Below, piece by piece: positions 36,535-48,211 of a DNA stretch of 64,000 nt. The translations under genes and the position numbers were made by a program. The notes beneath the pieces are model-generated. The model did no database searches. It had not been told where the DNA came from and saw nothing but the letters and a program-made list of their open reading frames with translations. The stretch comes from Pseudomonas sp. FP198 (GTDB lineage: Bacteria; Pseudomonadota; Gammaproteobacteria; Pseudomonadales; Pseudomonadaceae), in the NCBI RefSeq assembly GCF_030687895.1, contig NZ_CP117452.1, positions 761,501-825,500 on the forward strand. The letters are read 5' to 3'. Numbering within the stretch: position 1 is the stretch's first letter; each line of letters begins with the position of its first letter.

Positions 36535-37473
36535 ATGGCCCACACCCTGATCCCACACCACCCCGTCCCGGCCCTCCTTCAAAAAGGCCTGATCGGAGTG
36601 ATCGCCCCCGCCGGGCCGGCCCCATTGGACACGGAAAAAGCTATCCAATGGATGCGCGCCAGGGGCCATGATCTGCGAATCTTCCCCGGCGTCTACGAAA
36701 AAGACGGCTACCTGGCCGGCAGCGACGAAATACGCCTCAACGACCTGCACGCCGCCTTCGCCGACCCAGAGGTAAACGCGATCATCTGCCTGCGCGGAGG
36801 CTACGGCACCCCCCGCCTGCTCGATCGCATCGACTTCCAGCTTATTAAACAAAACCCCAAGCCCTTCGTCGGCTACAGCGACATCACCGCACTGCACCTG
36901 GCAATCAGCCGTTACGCCGGCTTCGTGACCTTTCACGGGCCGTTGCTCAACGCCGACCTGCTGGGCGACAAGGAACCCCCGACCGTCACCTCGTTCTTCA
37001 GCCTGCTGCGCGGCCAATTGAAAGCGGGTGACGTACTGAGCCATCCCGCAGCCTATCCGTTGACCACCGTGGAACCCGGCATCGCCCATGGGCGCCTGCT
37101 GGGCGGCAATCTGTCGATGATCGCCGCGACCATGGGCACGCCCTACGAAATTGATGCCGAAGGCGTGATCCTGCTGGTTGAGGACGTCAATGAACCGCTA
37201 TATCGCATCGACCGTCTGCTGACCCAATTGCGGCTGGCAGGCACCCTGGCGAAGCTGCGAGGCGTGCTGTTGGGGGATGTCGCCGGTGTGGATGGCGAGG
37301 CGCTCAACCGCTTGTTCAAGCAGACCTTCGAACCACTGCGTATTCCGGTGTTGTCCGGCTGGCGCAGCGGGCACTGCGATCCGAACCTGACGTTGCCGAT
37401 GGGCGCGCTGGTGACGCTGGATGCGGGGGGGAAGAGGTTGGTGCTGGAGCAGGATGTGGTGTTCAGTCGCTAA
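36535..37473 (+). CDS. ldcA: Muramoyltetrapeptide (L,D-) carboxypeptidase
   Basis: Cytoplasmic S66 peptidase that removes the terminal D-alanine from recycled tetrapeptides, feeding the tripeptide to Mpl, which is also encoded in this window. The nucleophile serine is in VGYSDITALH, preceded by ICLRGGYGTPRLLD; the catalytic Glu and His lie in ILLVEDVNEPLYRIDR and the SGWRSGHCDPNLTLPMG segment. The ATG at 36535 gives 312 residues. Its upstream region is the end of the large inverted repeat, so its promoter must be inside or very near that element. Confidence 0.94.
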   Translation: MAHTLIPHHPVPALLQKGLIGVIAPAGPAPLDTEKAIQWMRARGHDLRIFPGVYEKDGYLAGSDEIRLNDLHAAFADPEVNAIICLRGGYGTPRLLDRIDFQLIKQNPKPFVGYSDITALHLAISRYAGFVTFHGPLLNADLLGDKEPPTVTSFFSLLRGQLKAGDVLSHPAAYPLTTVEPGIAHGRLLGGNLSMIAATMGTPYEIDAEGVILLVEDVNEPLYRIDRLLTQLRLAGTLAKLRGVLLGDVAGVDGEALNRLFKQTFEPLRIPVLSGWRSGHCDPNLTLPMGALVTLDAGGKRLVLEQDVVFSR

Positions 37474-37497
37474 TTTTTTGTTGCCTGGTAGTCAGTC

Positions 37498-37563
37498 TTC
37501 GCGAGCAGGCTCGCTCCCACAGGGGATATATGAACACCTGTGGGAGCGAGCTTGCTCGCGATG
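37498..37563. repeat. Inverted REP pair, GCGAGCAGGCTCGC family
   Basis: Inverted arms GCGAGCAGGCTCGCTCCCAC and TGTGGGAGCGAGCTTGCTCG only about 18 bases apart, between the converging ldcA and transglycosylase genes. Confidence 0.8.
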
Positions 37564-37585
37564 GCGTCAGCCGCCCTACATCGAT

Positions 37586-38908
37586 TCAGCGACTACGCAA
37601 CGCCTCCAGCAACTTGTGCGTCGGATACCCATCCGCCGGCCAGCCAAAGGACTGCTGGGCGCCGCGGATCGCCTTGCGGGTGTTGGCGCCGATAATGCCG
37701 TCGGGCGTGCCCGCATCGTAGTTGTGCTTGCCCAGCAGGGTCTGCAATTCGATACGTTCGCTGCGGCTCAGGGGCAGGTCCTCCTTTGGCCACTGGCCGT
37801 AGACCAGGCCTGCGCCGGCGAAGCGCTGCGACAACAGCCCAACCGCCAAGGCGTAGGACGATGAGTTGTTGTACTTGAGGATGGCTCGGAAGTTATCGAA
37901 TATCAGGAATGCCGGGCCGCGATGGCCTGCCGGCAGGAGAAGGGAAGCCGAGAGCTGTTTATCATCCGGGGCAATCGGCAAACCGCCATATTCGGAAACG
38001 CCCAGGCGCTCCCATTCGGAGACGGGTTTGCGAATCGTGCCATCGGCCAGGGTGTAGTCGAAGCCTTCACCGAGCGAGACCTCGAATCCCCATGGTTGGC
38101 CGCGCTGCCAGCCGGAGCTTTGCAGGTAATGCGCGGTCGAGGCCAGGGCGTCGGTGGCGCTGCCCCAGATATCACGACGCCCATCGCCATCGAAGTCCAC
38201 TGCATGGGTGTTGTAGGTGGTTGGAATGAACTGGGTCTGGCCCATGGCGCCGGCCCAGGAGCCGAGCATTTTTTCCGGGGTGATATCGCCCTGTTGCAGA
38301 ATTTGCAGCGCGGCAATCAGTTGTGCGTGGGCAAAGCCCGGGCGCCGTCCTTCGTAGGCGAGGGTGGCCAGGGAGTTGATCACTGACTTGGTGCCCTGGA
38401 ACTGGCCGAAATTGCTCTCCATGCCCCACACCGCTACCAGCGCCTGGCGATCAACGCCGTAGCGCTGTTCGATGCTTTGCAGGATGTCGGCGTGCTGCTG
38501 GAGCAAGGTCTGGCCTTTGCGCACCCGCAAAGGTGACAAGGCGCCATCAAGGTATTCCCATACCGGCCGGCTGAATTCAGGTTGGCTGCGATCCGCCTTG
38601 ATCACGCTCATGTCCGGGCTGACGCCGATGAAGGCACGGTCGAACAGGTCGGCCCGGATCCCGGCGGCCAGTGCTTCCTTGCGAAACCCGGCTTGCCATT
38701 CGGCGAAGGTCTGGGTCGGCGCAATATCCAGGTTCTCCCCGGTCGGCACTACGGGCGGCACGATGGCCGGTGCGGTCACGGCAGGCAGGGTCTTGAGCGG
38801 TTGGGCGTCGGCGGCGGTGGGTTTTTCAGCGCAGGCGACCAATAACGCAACGCTTGCGGCAGCTATCAATTGGCGCAGTGGCCAACGACGGGAAAGGCAA
38901 AGGGGCAT
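37586..38908 (-). CDS. MltB-family lytic transglycosylase with peptidoglycan-binding domain
   Basis: A 440-residue lipoprotein (lipobox ending VACAEK) with a long Pro-rich linker, an SLT/MltB catalytic domain and a C-terminal PG_binding_1 domain (LQTLLGKHNYDAGTPDGIIGANTRKAIRGAQ). The catalytic glutamate is in AVWGMESNFGQFQG; the signature GAMGQTQFIPTTYNTHAVDFDGDG follows. It is a second, distinct member beside mltB in this window and corresponds by position to the SltB3/SltH-type enzyme of P. aeruginosa. It probably acts in the periplasm on the glycan backbone. Confidence 0.93.
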   Translation of the reverse strand: MPLCLSRRWPLRQLIAAASVALLVACAEKPTAADAQPLKTLPAVTAPAIVPPVVPTGENLDIAPTQTFAEWQAGFRKEALAAGIRADLFDRAFIGVSPDMSVIKADRSQPEFSRPVWEYLDGALSPLRVRKGQTLLQQHADILQSIEQRYGVDRQALVAVWGMESNFGQFQGTKSVINSLATLAYEGRRPGFAHAQLIAALQILQQGDITPEKMLGSWAGAMGQTQFIPTTYNTHAVDFDGDGRRDIWGSATDALASTAHYLQSSGWQRGQPWGFEVSLGEGFDYTLADGTIRKPVSEWERLGVSEYGGLPIAPDDKQLSASLLLPAGHRGPAFLIFDNFRAILKYNNSSSYALAVGLLSQRFAGAGLVYGQWPKEDLPLSRSERIELQTLLGKHNYDAGTPDGIIGANTRKAIRGAQQSFGWPADGYPTHKLLEALRSR

Positions 38909-38980
38909 GCACGGGTCCAGATAAACGAATCAAGTGCTGACCTTAACATGGGCAGGGGCTGTAGAGCTTGTTCGAGTGTT

Positions 38981-39145
38981 TCAGGCTGCCAGAAAGCAAG
39001 AAGCCTCCCAGTTGTCAGACTGGAAGGCTTCGCGGCGGTAGCTGCCTTTACCCTTGGCGGGTCGTTCCTGGCGGCTGCGGAACAGGGGCTGGGCGACGAT
39101 GGACTTGGCCTTGTTGGGGCCATGCCTGGATGGCTTTTTGCTCAT
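38981..39145 (-). CDS. arfA: Alternative ribosome-rescue factor A
   Basis: A 54-codon gene starting MSKKPSRHGPNKAKSIVA, with the ArfA core LFRSRQERPAKGKGSYRR followed by EAFQSDNWEASCFLAA. ArfA frees ribosomes stalled on mRNA lacking a stop codon by recruiting release factor RF2 when tmRNA fails. In ArfA genes of other bacteria a hairpin in the coding region causes the mRNA to end before the stop codon, so that the protein is tagged and destroyed while tmRNA works. A matching hairpin is present here in the last third. GAGAGATCCC precedes the ATG. Confidence 0.88.
   Translation of the reverse strand: MSKKPSRHGPNKAKSIVAQPLFRSRQERPAKGKGSYRREAFQSDNWEASCFLAA
39001..39030 (-). terminator. Intragenic hairpin of arfA
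   Basis: On the minus strand AAGCCTTCCAGT and ACTGGGAGGCTT form a 12-bp stem (one G-U pair) with a 6-base loop, followed by TCTTGCTTTC. It lies inside the arfA reading frame, 17 bases before the stop codon, where it can act as terminator or RNase III site to make non-stop arfA mRNA. Confidence 0.6.
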
Positions 39146-39254
39146 GATGGGATCTCTCACAGGTTGGGTTTAGCGGGGCAGATGATGGGTCAGGGCTGGG
39201 GTTTTGTCCAGTCCCTGCGCTGTGCAGGATATGTCACCTGAGTGAACGGAGTTT

Positions 39255-39282
39255 GTGGCGAGGAAGCTTGCTCCCTCTCCAC
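39255..39282. repeat. Single REP palindrome, GGGAGCTTGCTCCC family
   Basis: GTGGCGAGGAAGCTTGCTCC-CTCTCCAC, a degenerate single unit just behind the holA stop codon. Confidence 0.6.
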
Positions 39283-39292
39283 AGGTACCGGT

Positions 39293-40330
39293 TTATTCAG
39301 CGGGTAATGACAGCCGTTGGCTAGCCATCAACAGCGACAACCGGCTCAGGCTCATCCACGGCGAGCCTGCGGCCTGGCCCTTGATCTGTGCGTCGATGCG
39401 CTGGGCTTCGAGCAGCAATTGCGCCCAGCGTGATGCCGAGTAACGTTGCAGCGCCTTGCTCATCAACGGTTTGCGTTTGTCCCATACCGGCGGCCGGGCC
39501 TGGCTGAAGGCTTTGTCCAGCGGCACGCCCTGACTGTATTGCAACGACAGGTTCGCGAGCAGGCGCAACTCCCGGGCCAGCGCCCAGAGAATCACCGGCG
39601 GTTCGACGCCTTCGCCCCGCAGGCCTTCCAGCATGCGCAAGGCGTGGGCGGCTTCACCGTTGAGGATTGCGTCGGTAAGCCCGAAGACATCGAAGCGTGC
39701 GCTGTCGGCCACGGCCGCCTGGACCGTTTCCACCGTGATCTGGCCACTCTCGGCCATCAGCTTGAGTTTTTCGATTTCCTGGGCGGCGGCCAACAGGTTG
39801 CCTTCGACCCGGGCGGCAATCAGCTCAACCGCGTCCTGGCTGGCCGACAGGCCGGCCTGGGACAGGCGCTGGCGGATCCAGCTGGGCAACTGACTGACAT
39901 CCACCGGCCAGATCTGCACGAACTGAGTCTGCTGGCCTTCGACCAGCGCCTTGCCCCACTTGGTTTTCTGCGCGCTGCCGTCGAGTTTCGGCAGGCTGAT
40001 CAGCAGTACCGTGTCCTCGGCGGGCCGCGAGCAGTATTCGATCAGCGCGGCGGCGCCCTTGTCACCGGGTTTACCGGAGGGCAAGCGTAGTTCCAGCAGG
40101 CGTTTCTCGGCGAACAGCGACATGCTTGCCCCGGCCTGCAGTAACGTACCCCAATCGAAGCTGGCGTCGGCGGCGAACACCTGACGTTCGTCGAAACCTT
40201 GCTGGCGGGCGGCAGAACGGATGGCGTCGGCAGCTTCCTGGCACAGCAGCGGGTCATCGCCGCTGATGATATAGACGGGCGCGAGGGCGCCTTGCAGGTG
40301 TTTGCCGAGTTGAGCGGGAGCGAGTTTCAT
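39293..40330 (-). CDS. holA: DNA polymerase III delta subunit
   Basis: Clamp-loader subunit that opens the beta sliding clamp. The ATG at 40330 (MKLAPAQLGKHLQGALAPVYIISGDDPLL) gives 345 residues, the standard Pseudomonas length. Segments such as ANLSLQYSQGVPLDKAFSQ and the N-terminal GDDPLLCQEAADAIR are typical. It follows lptE on the minus strand after 39 bases. Upstream codons from 40366 are Pro-rich and not family-like. Confidence 0.96.
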   Translation of the reverse strand: MKLAPAQLGKHLQGALAPVYIISGDDPLLCQEAADAIRSAARQQGFDERQVFAADASFDWGTLLQAGASMSLFAEKRLLELRLPSGKPGDKGAAALIEYCSRPAEDTVLLISLPKLDGSAQKTKWGKALVEGQQTQFVQIWPVDVSQLPSWIRQRLSQAGLSASQDAVELIAARVEGNLLAAAQEIEKLKLMAESGQITVETVQAAVADSARFDVFGLTDAILNGEAAHALRMLEGLRGEGVEPPVILWALARELRLLANLSLQYSQGVPLDKAFSQARPPVWDKRKPLMSKALQRYSASRWAQLLLEAQRIDAQIKGQAAGSPWMSLSRLSLLMASQRLSLPAE

Positions 40331-40369
40331 AGGCGCAGGCGAGCGGGGCGCCGGAGCGCCCCGCAAGGC

Positions 40370-40975
40370 TTATTGGGCCGGGATCTGCAACGGCGACTGT
40401 TGCGGAGTTTCCGCCTCAGCCTTGCGTGCCGCTTCCAGCGCTTCGGCTTCGGCCTTGGCGCGAGCGTCGGCGGTCTGTTGCAGCTGGTCCAGTCGAGCCG
40501 GGCTCAGCTGTTGCAGGCGCAACATCATGCGCTGGACCAGTTCACGACGCATTTCGCCGCGCACTTCGACGGATTCCTGATCGGAACCGGTGATGTTGTT
40601 GCCGTCGTGCAGGTAGACCTTCTGCACCTGCAGCTTGTCGTCCAGTAACGACAGACCGTTGTTGCCGCGGATTTCGTAGGTCAGCACGTTGGTCAGCTCG
40701 TACTCGGCCGAACGACCGGCGCCGGCATAGCTGAGGCTGCGCTGGCTTTGCTGTTCGCTTGCCAATACCAGCTTGTACGGTGCGCCGCTGTAGACTTTCA
40801 CGCCGCTGTTTTCCAGGGTCTGACGCAGCAGTTTCACGGTATCGCCATAAGCGTCCCGCGCGCTGAGGTCCAGTTCCTTGATGGCCAGCTCGGTGGTGCC
40901 AGTGCCGCGCAGCTGGAAGCCGCAGGCGCTCAACAGGACCGCCAGGCCCATAACCAGCAGATTACGTTTGATCAT
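40370..40975 (-). CDS. lptE: LPS-assembly lipoprotein LptE
   Basis: Outer-membrane lipoprotein plug of the LptD channel that inserts lipopolysaccharide. The signal ends in lipobox LLSACGFQLRG, the family start. The core with YKLVLASEQQSQRSLSYAGAGR and the following beta segments is normal, and the C-terminus is a charged Ala/Glu/Lys helix (QTADARAKAEAEALEAARKA) longer than in E. coli. The ATG at 40975 (MIKRNLLVMG) is chosen. It lies between leuS and holA as in most proteobacteria. Confidence 0.95.
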   Translation of the reverse strand: MIKRNLLVMGLAVLLSACGFQLRGTGTTELAIKELDLSARDAYGDTVKLLRQTLENSGVKVYSGAPYKLVLASEQQSQRSLSYAGAGRSAEYELTNVLTYEIRGNNGLSLLDDKLQVQKVYLHDGNNITGSDQESVEVRGEMRRELVQRMMLRLQQLSPARLDQLQQTADARAKAEAEALEAARKAEAETPQQSPLQIPAQ

Positions 40976-41065
40976 CTTGTTGCTCCCCTTGAAACCCATG
41001 GGCCGACTGTGCGGCCCCGCAGGTCATATTCGGCGTCCGGCCGATGGCCTGGACGCCCGATCCAA

Positions 41066-43965
<2,900 letters not shown>

Positions 43966-44286
43966 ATGGTTGAATTACAACGAAAAGTCGCTACACCTGA
44001 GTTGTACGAAAAACTGATCGATCGTCTCGGGGTCGCCCTGGACGCGGCAAGAACCGCCGGTCGCTTGCGTGATGAGCGCCCGGCAGAGCTGGAACTACGC
44101 GGCTTGAGCCCCGCAGAGTTCGAAGTGGTCAAGGCTTACCTTGAGCAGGTCGGGCACCAGGCCTCCTCCAGTGGTGTCCAGGCAAACAAGCGTCTCGATG
44201 CGCCCCGTCCGGCCAAGGTTGTCTGGCTCAAGGACCGGACGCCCGACAAGGATGCTGTAAAGGTCCGGTCGCTGCAGTTCAAGTGA
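43966..44286 (+). CDS. Conserved small protein of unknown function
   Basis: A 106-residue basic soluble protein. The N-terminal 60 residues look like a helical bundle (TPELYEKLIDRLGVALDAARTAG, then LSPAEFEVVKAYLEQVGHQ); the rest is a Lys/Arg-rich tail ending VKVRSLQFK. No family is recognised, but the position between leuS and the YdcF-like gene is shared with other pseudomonads, which supports a real gene. GAGGTGAGGG precedes the ATG. Confidence 0.8.
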   Translation: MVELQRKVATPELYEKLIDRLGVALDAARTAGRLRDERPAELELRGLSPAEFEVVKAYLEQVGHQASSSGVQANKRLDAPRPAKVVWLKDRTPDKDAVKVRSLQFK

Positions 44287-44389
44287 AGCCGGATCCACGC
44301 GTGTCGCTTTTTTTTGATTCGGCTTTTTTCGAATCTGTTGTCGCATTGCGTCAACCCACCTAGGCTTCGGGCATCTTTGGAGATGCCCG

Positions 44390-45151
44390 ATGCCGTTTCG
44401 TTATTTCATCAAACAACTTTTATTGCCGCCCAGCATTCTTTTACTCCTGCTGGCGCTTGCCTGGTGGTGGCGCGACTCCCGGCCGCGCCTGGCTCGCCTG
44501 TGTTTTGCCGCGGGCCTGGGCGGTTTCTGGCTGATGAGCTTGCCGGTGGTGGTGCAGTGGAGCGCCGAGGCATTGGAGCGTGAGCCGCCACTGGCGCGCA
44601 GTGAATGGGCAACCCTGGCTCAGCGTGCCGACGCCATCGTGGTGCTGGGGTCCGGTCGTGAGCGAGGCGACCTGGCCTGGGGCACTGACCAGCCCACCGG
44701 TATCGGTCTGGAGCGCCAGCGTTATGCGGCGCGCCTGGCCAAGGCGTCCGGCCTGCCTGTGCTGACTACGGGTGGCTTGCACTACGGCACTCCGCCCAGC
44801 GAAGCGAAGCTGATGGCCGACGCGATGCTCGATGATCACGGGGTGACCGTACGCTGGCTGGAAGAGCGCAGCCGCACGACCTGGGAAAATGCCCAGATGA
44901 GCGCGCAGATCCTGTTGCCTGAAGGGGTCAAGCGCGTGGTCGTCGTGACCCATGCTGCGCATATGCCGCGCGCAGTCTGGAGCTTCCAGCGGGCGGGTTT
45001 CGAGGTGGTTCCCGCGCCGATGGGGTTTCTCGGCCAGGATAACGCCCGGCCATTGGGCGGCTGGATGCCGGAGTTCAAGTCGATCTGGCAGTCGGGACAG
45101 TTGATGAATGAAGCGGTGGGGCAGGTGGGGTATTGGTTGTTCTACCGCTGA
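44390..45151 (+). CDS. YdcF/ElyC-like (DUF218) membrane protein
   Basis: A 253-residue protein with two N-terminal membrane helices and a periplasmic DUF218 domain. Marks are ADAIVVLGSGRERGD, RYAARLAKASGLPVLTTGG, LEERSRTTWENAQMSA and VVVTHAAHMPRAVWSF. The E. coli relative ElyC affects undecaprenyl phosphate metabolism and envelope integrity; function here is inferred from this similarity. It is transcribed towards lnt, with a REP pair in the gap between. Confidence 0.9.
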   Translation: MPFRYFIKQLLLPPSILLLLLALAWWWRDSRPRLARLCFAAGLGGFWLMSLPVVVQWSAEALEREPPLARSEWATLAQRADAIVVLGSGRERGDLAWGTDQPTGIGLERQRYAARLAKASGLPVLTTGGLHYGTPPSEAKLMADAMLDDHGVTVRWLEERSRTTWENAQMSAQILLPEGVKRVVVVTHAAHMPRAVWSFQRAGFEVVPAPMGFLGQDNARPLGGWMPEFKSIWQSGQLMNEAVGQVGYWLFYR

Positions 45152-45172
45152 CTTATCAAGGTGAACGCTATT

Positions 45173-45292
45173 GTGGCGAGGGAGCTTGCTCCCGCTGGCC
45201 TGCGAAGCAGGCCCCAGCAGTGCTTCAGGTAAACCGCACTGTCCGGTTTTGCGACTGCTGCGCAGCCGAGCGGGAGCAAGCTCCCTCGCCAC
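45173..45292. repeat. Inverted REP pair, GGGAGCTTGCTCCC family
   Basis: Inverted arms GTGGCGAGGGAGCTTGCTCC and complement, with about 70 bases spacer, between the converging YdcF-like and lnt genes. Confidence 0.82.
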
Positions 45293-45320
45293 AGAGATAT
45301 CCAGCCCTACAAGAGGTGTG

Positions 45321-46844
45321 TCAAACGGTCCTGGCCATCCGTCCGGCCATCAACGCCCAGCCCAGCAGCAACACGCACAGGATGATCAACGGCCACGAAC
45401 GCCATTGCAGGTAAGGCGTCAGGGCTTGCATCGGCACCACTTCGCCGTAGAGGATGCCGCGCTCGAATTGCGGGATGCTGACGGTGATCTGGCCGAAGGG
45501 GTTGATCAGGCCGGTCACGCCGTTGTTGGTGGCACGAATCATCCAGCGGCCGGCTTCCAGCGCGCGCATCTGCGCCATTTGCAGATGCTGTAACGGGCCG
45601 ATCGAAGTGCCGAACCAGGTGTCGTTGCTGATGGTCAGCAGCAGGTCGCTACGCGCCGAAAGGCTGGCGGCGAATTCCGGGTAGACCACTTCGTAGCAGA
45701 TGAACGGGGCGATCTGGTAACCCTTCGCTTGCAGCAGCGGCTGATCGGCCGGACCCCGGGCGAAATCCGACATGGGTAAGTCGAAGAATGCGATCAGCCC
45801 GCGCAGCAGGTCCTGCAGCGGCACGTACTCGCCGAAGGGCACGAGTTTCTGCTTGAGGTAGGTGCCATCGCCTTCGCCGGTCACGGTGATGCCGTTGAAG
45901 TAGCGTTTCTCGTGGCGCACCAGTTGGCGAATCGGCACGCCGGTGATCAGCGCCGAATGCCGCTCGGCGGCGAAGCTGCCCATCATGTCCAGATAACCCT
46001 GAGCGGATTCCTTGAGCACCGGCACCGCGGTTTCCGGCCAGACCAGCAGGTCGACGCGCTTGGAACTGAGGCTCATGTCACGGTACAGGGCCAATTGCGC
46101 GTTGAGCTGTTCGGGGTCCCACTTCATGCTTTGTTCGATATTGCCCTGGATCGCCGCCACGCTCAGCGGGTCGCCCGAAGGACTGGTCCAGGCGTGGCCC
46201 TTGAGCGCCATGCCGGCGACCCACGGACCGACCAGCAGCACCAGGCCCGCCGCGATGAAGCCCTTGCGCCCGGCGCGCAGCAGGCAGGAAGCGTTGTACA
46301 GCAGCGCGGCGGTCAGGGCGAGGGTGAAGGAAATCAGCCACATCCCGCCCAGCGGCGCGAGCCCCGCCAGCGGGCCGTCGAGCTGGCTATAGCCGGAATA
46401 AAGCCACGGGAAACCGGTCAGGAACCAGCCGCGGAAAGCTTCCTGGCCCAACCACAGCGCGGCGAAGGCCAGAGCGTCGGCCAGGGGCGCTTCGTTGCGC
46501 CGCAGCCAGCGCGCCCACAGCCAGGCGGGCAGGGCAAAAAACCAGGCGATGGCGGCGATGAACAACAGCATCAACAGACCGGCGAGCAGCACCGAGGCGC
46601 CGCCGAAGTTGTGGATACTGACGTAGATCCAGCTGGTGCCGGCGCCAAACAGGCCGAAACCGAAACACCAACCACGGCCCAGGGCCTGGCGGGGCGAGAG
46701 TTCGCGCAAGCCGGCGTAGAACAACCCGACCGCGAGCAATGCCAGCGGCCAGATGTCGAAGGGTGCCAACGCCAGGGTGGTGATCGCGCCGGCCGCCACG
46801 GCCAGCAGGTTACCGGGCCAGCCGGGGCGGGTTATCCAGCGCAT
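45321..46844 (-). CDS. lnt: Apolipoprotein N-acyltransferase
   Basis: Inner-membrane enzyme that adds the third acyl chain to lipoproteins. The 507-residue protein has an N-terminal block of about seven helices and a periplasmic nitrilase domain. The catalytic glutamate is in LVWPETAVP, the lysine in YLKQKLVPFGEYVP and the cysteine in PFICYEVVYPE; all three are present. It is downstream of ybeX on the same strand, separated by 27 bases, as in most gamma-proteobacteria. Confidence 0.97.
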   Translation of the reverse strand: MRWITRPGWPGNLLAVAAGAITTLALAPFDIWPLALLAVGLFYAGLRELSPRQALGRGWCFGFGLFGAGTSWIYVSIHNFGGASVLLAGLLMLLFIAAIAWFFALPAWLWARWLRRNEAPLADALAFAALWLGQEAFRGWFLTGFPWLYSGYSQLDGPLAGLAPLGGMWLISFTLALTAALLYNASCLLRAGRKGFIAAGLVLLVGPWVAGMALKGHAWTSPSGDPLSVAAIQGNIEQSMKWDPEQLNAQLALYRDMSLSSKRVDLLVWPETAVPVLKESAQGYLDMMGSFAAERHSALITGVPIRQLVRHEKRYFNGITVTGEGDGTYLKQKLVPFGEYVPLQDLLRGLIAFFDLPMSDFARGPADQPLLQAKGYQIAPFICYEVVYPEFAASLSARSDLLLTISNDTWFGTSIGPLQHLQMAQMRALEAGRWMIRATNNGVTGLINPFGQITVSIPQFERGILYGEVVPMQALTPYLQWRSWPLIILCVLLLGWALMAGRMARTV

Positions 46845-46871
46845 GTGTTTCCTTAGCGGGTCTCGCAGGGG

Positions 46872-47712
46872 TTAACGGGCAATGGGTGACAGGCGCAGCA
46901 GATGGATCCGGCGACTGTCGGCATTCAGGATGCGGAAGCGCCAGGAGCCGATCTCGGTGGTTTCGTTACGCTTGGGCAGGTGCCCGAAAGCCGCTCATGA
47001 CCAGGCCGCCGACGGTATCGAACTCATCGTCGGAAAACTCGCTGTCGAAGAACTCGTTGAAGTTCTCGATGGGCGTCAGGGCCTTGATCAGGAAGTCACC
47101 GCTGGGCAGGGGCTTGATGTAGCTGTCTTCCTCGACATCGTGTTCGTCCTCGATGTCGCCGACGATCTGCTCAAGCACATCCTCGATGGTGACGAGCCCG
47201 GCCACGCCACCGTATTCGTCGATGACGATGGCCATGTGATTGTGATTGGCGCGGAACTCGCGCAGCAGCACGTTAAGGCGCTTGGACTCGGGCACGAAAG
47301 TGGCCGGACGCAGCAAGTCCTTGATGTTGAAGCTGTCGCCGTTCTCCTGGAGGATCAGCGGCAGCAGATCCTTGGCCAGCAGCACGCCCATGACGTCGTC
47401 ATGGCTCTCGCCGACGACCGGGTAGCGCGAGTGAGCGGAATCGACCACGGCCGGCAGGAATTCGCGGGGAGTCTGGGTCGCCTTGATGCTGACCATCTGC
47501 GAGCGCGGGACCATGATGTCCCGCACTTGCAGGTCAGCGACCTGGATGGCGCCTTCGACGATGGCCAGCGCTTCGCTGTCCAACAGTTTGTTCTGGTGTG
47601 CATCGCGCAGCAGCTCCAGCAGCTCCTGGCGGTTTTTCGGCTCATGGGCAAAAGCCTGGGTGAGCTTGCCCAGCCATGACTTCTGCCCGTTGGTCGATCG
47701 ATCTTCGCTCAT
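46872..47712 (-). pseudogene. ybeX: CorC/YbeX CBS-domain protein, frameshifted at the 3' end
   Basis: Soluble protein with two CBS domains and a CorC_HlyC domain, linked to magnesium/cobalt efflux and, in E. coli, to ribosome assembly. The start is the ATG at 47712 (MSEDRSTNGQKSW). Normal segments are VRDIMVPRSQMVSI, HSRYPVVGESHDDVMG and IVIDEYGGVAGLVTIEDV. After FDTVGGLVMSGF one extra base (the G at 46986 on the plus strand) shifts the frame, and translation stops after RAPAQA at residue 248. Without it the frame runs GHLPKRNETTEIGSW to SPIAR and stop at 46872, giving 279 residues, the normal length. The truncated product lacks about 31 residues of the CorC_HlyC domain and may still work in part. 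A sequencing error is possible. Confidence 0.85.
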
Positions 47713-47752
47713 AGCGATTACTCTGAATCCTTTGTCGTTACAGGTTGATGTA

Positions 47753-48211
47753 TCAGTGTTCGTCGCCGGCATAAGGGTCGGGATGACCCAGCTCGGCAAG
47801 CAACGTTCGTTCCAGTGCTTCCATTTCCTCGGCTTCGTCATCTTCCATATGGTCGTAACCGAGCAAATGCAAGCAGCCGTGAATCACCAGGTGAGCCCAG
47901 TGGGCCTCAGGGGTCTTGTGTTGTTCCGCCGCTTCACGCTCCACCACGGGGACGCAAATCACCAGGTCGCCCAATAGCGGGATATCGAGCAGCTCGTCGG
48001 GCACGTCGGCGGGGAAGGACAGCACGTTGGTGGCGTAGTCCTTCTGCCGCCAGGTGTGGTTCAACTCACGGCCTTCGGCTTCGTCCACCAGGCGGATGGT
48101 CAGTTCCGAGTCGGCGCTACGCTGACGCAGGGCCAGTTCGCACCATTGACGGAATTGGGCCTCGTCGGGGGCGGCATGTTCGCTGGCCAGTTGCAGGTCG
48201 AGTTCAAGCAT
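47753..48211 (-). CDS. ybeY: Endoribonuclease YbeY
   Basis: Single-strand-specific metallo-endonuclease acting in 16S rRNA 3' maturation and ribosome quality control. The zinc site [11 protein letters not shown] is intact. The ATG at 48211 ([12 protein letters not shown]) gives 152 residues, the family norm; the longer frame from 48349 is a shadow of phoH. It overlaps the end of phoH by eight bases. Confidence 0.96.
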   Translation of the reverse strand: MLELDLQLASEHAAPDEAQFRQWCELALRQRSADSELTIRLVDEAEGRELNHTWRQKDYATNVLSFPADVPDELLDIPLLGDLVICVPVVEREAAEQHKTPEAHWAHLVIHGCLHLLGYDHMEDDEAEEMEALERTLLAELGHPDPYAGDEH

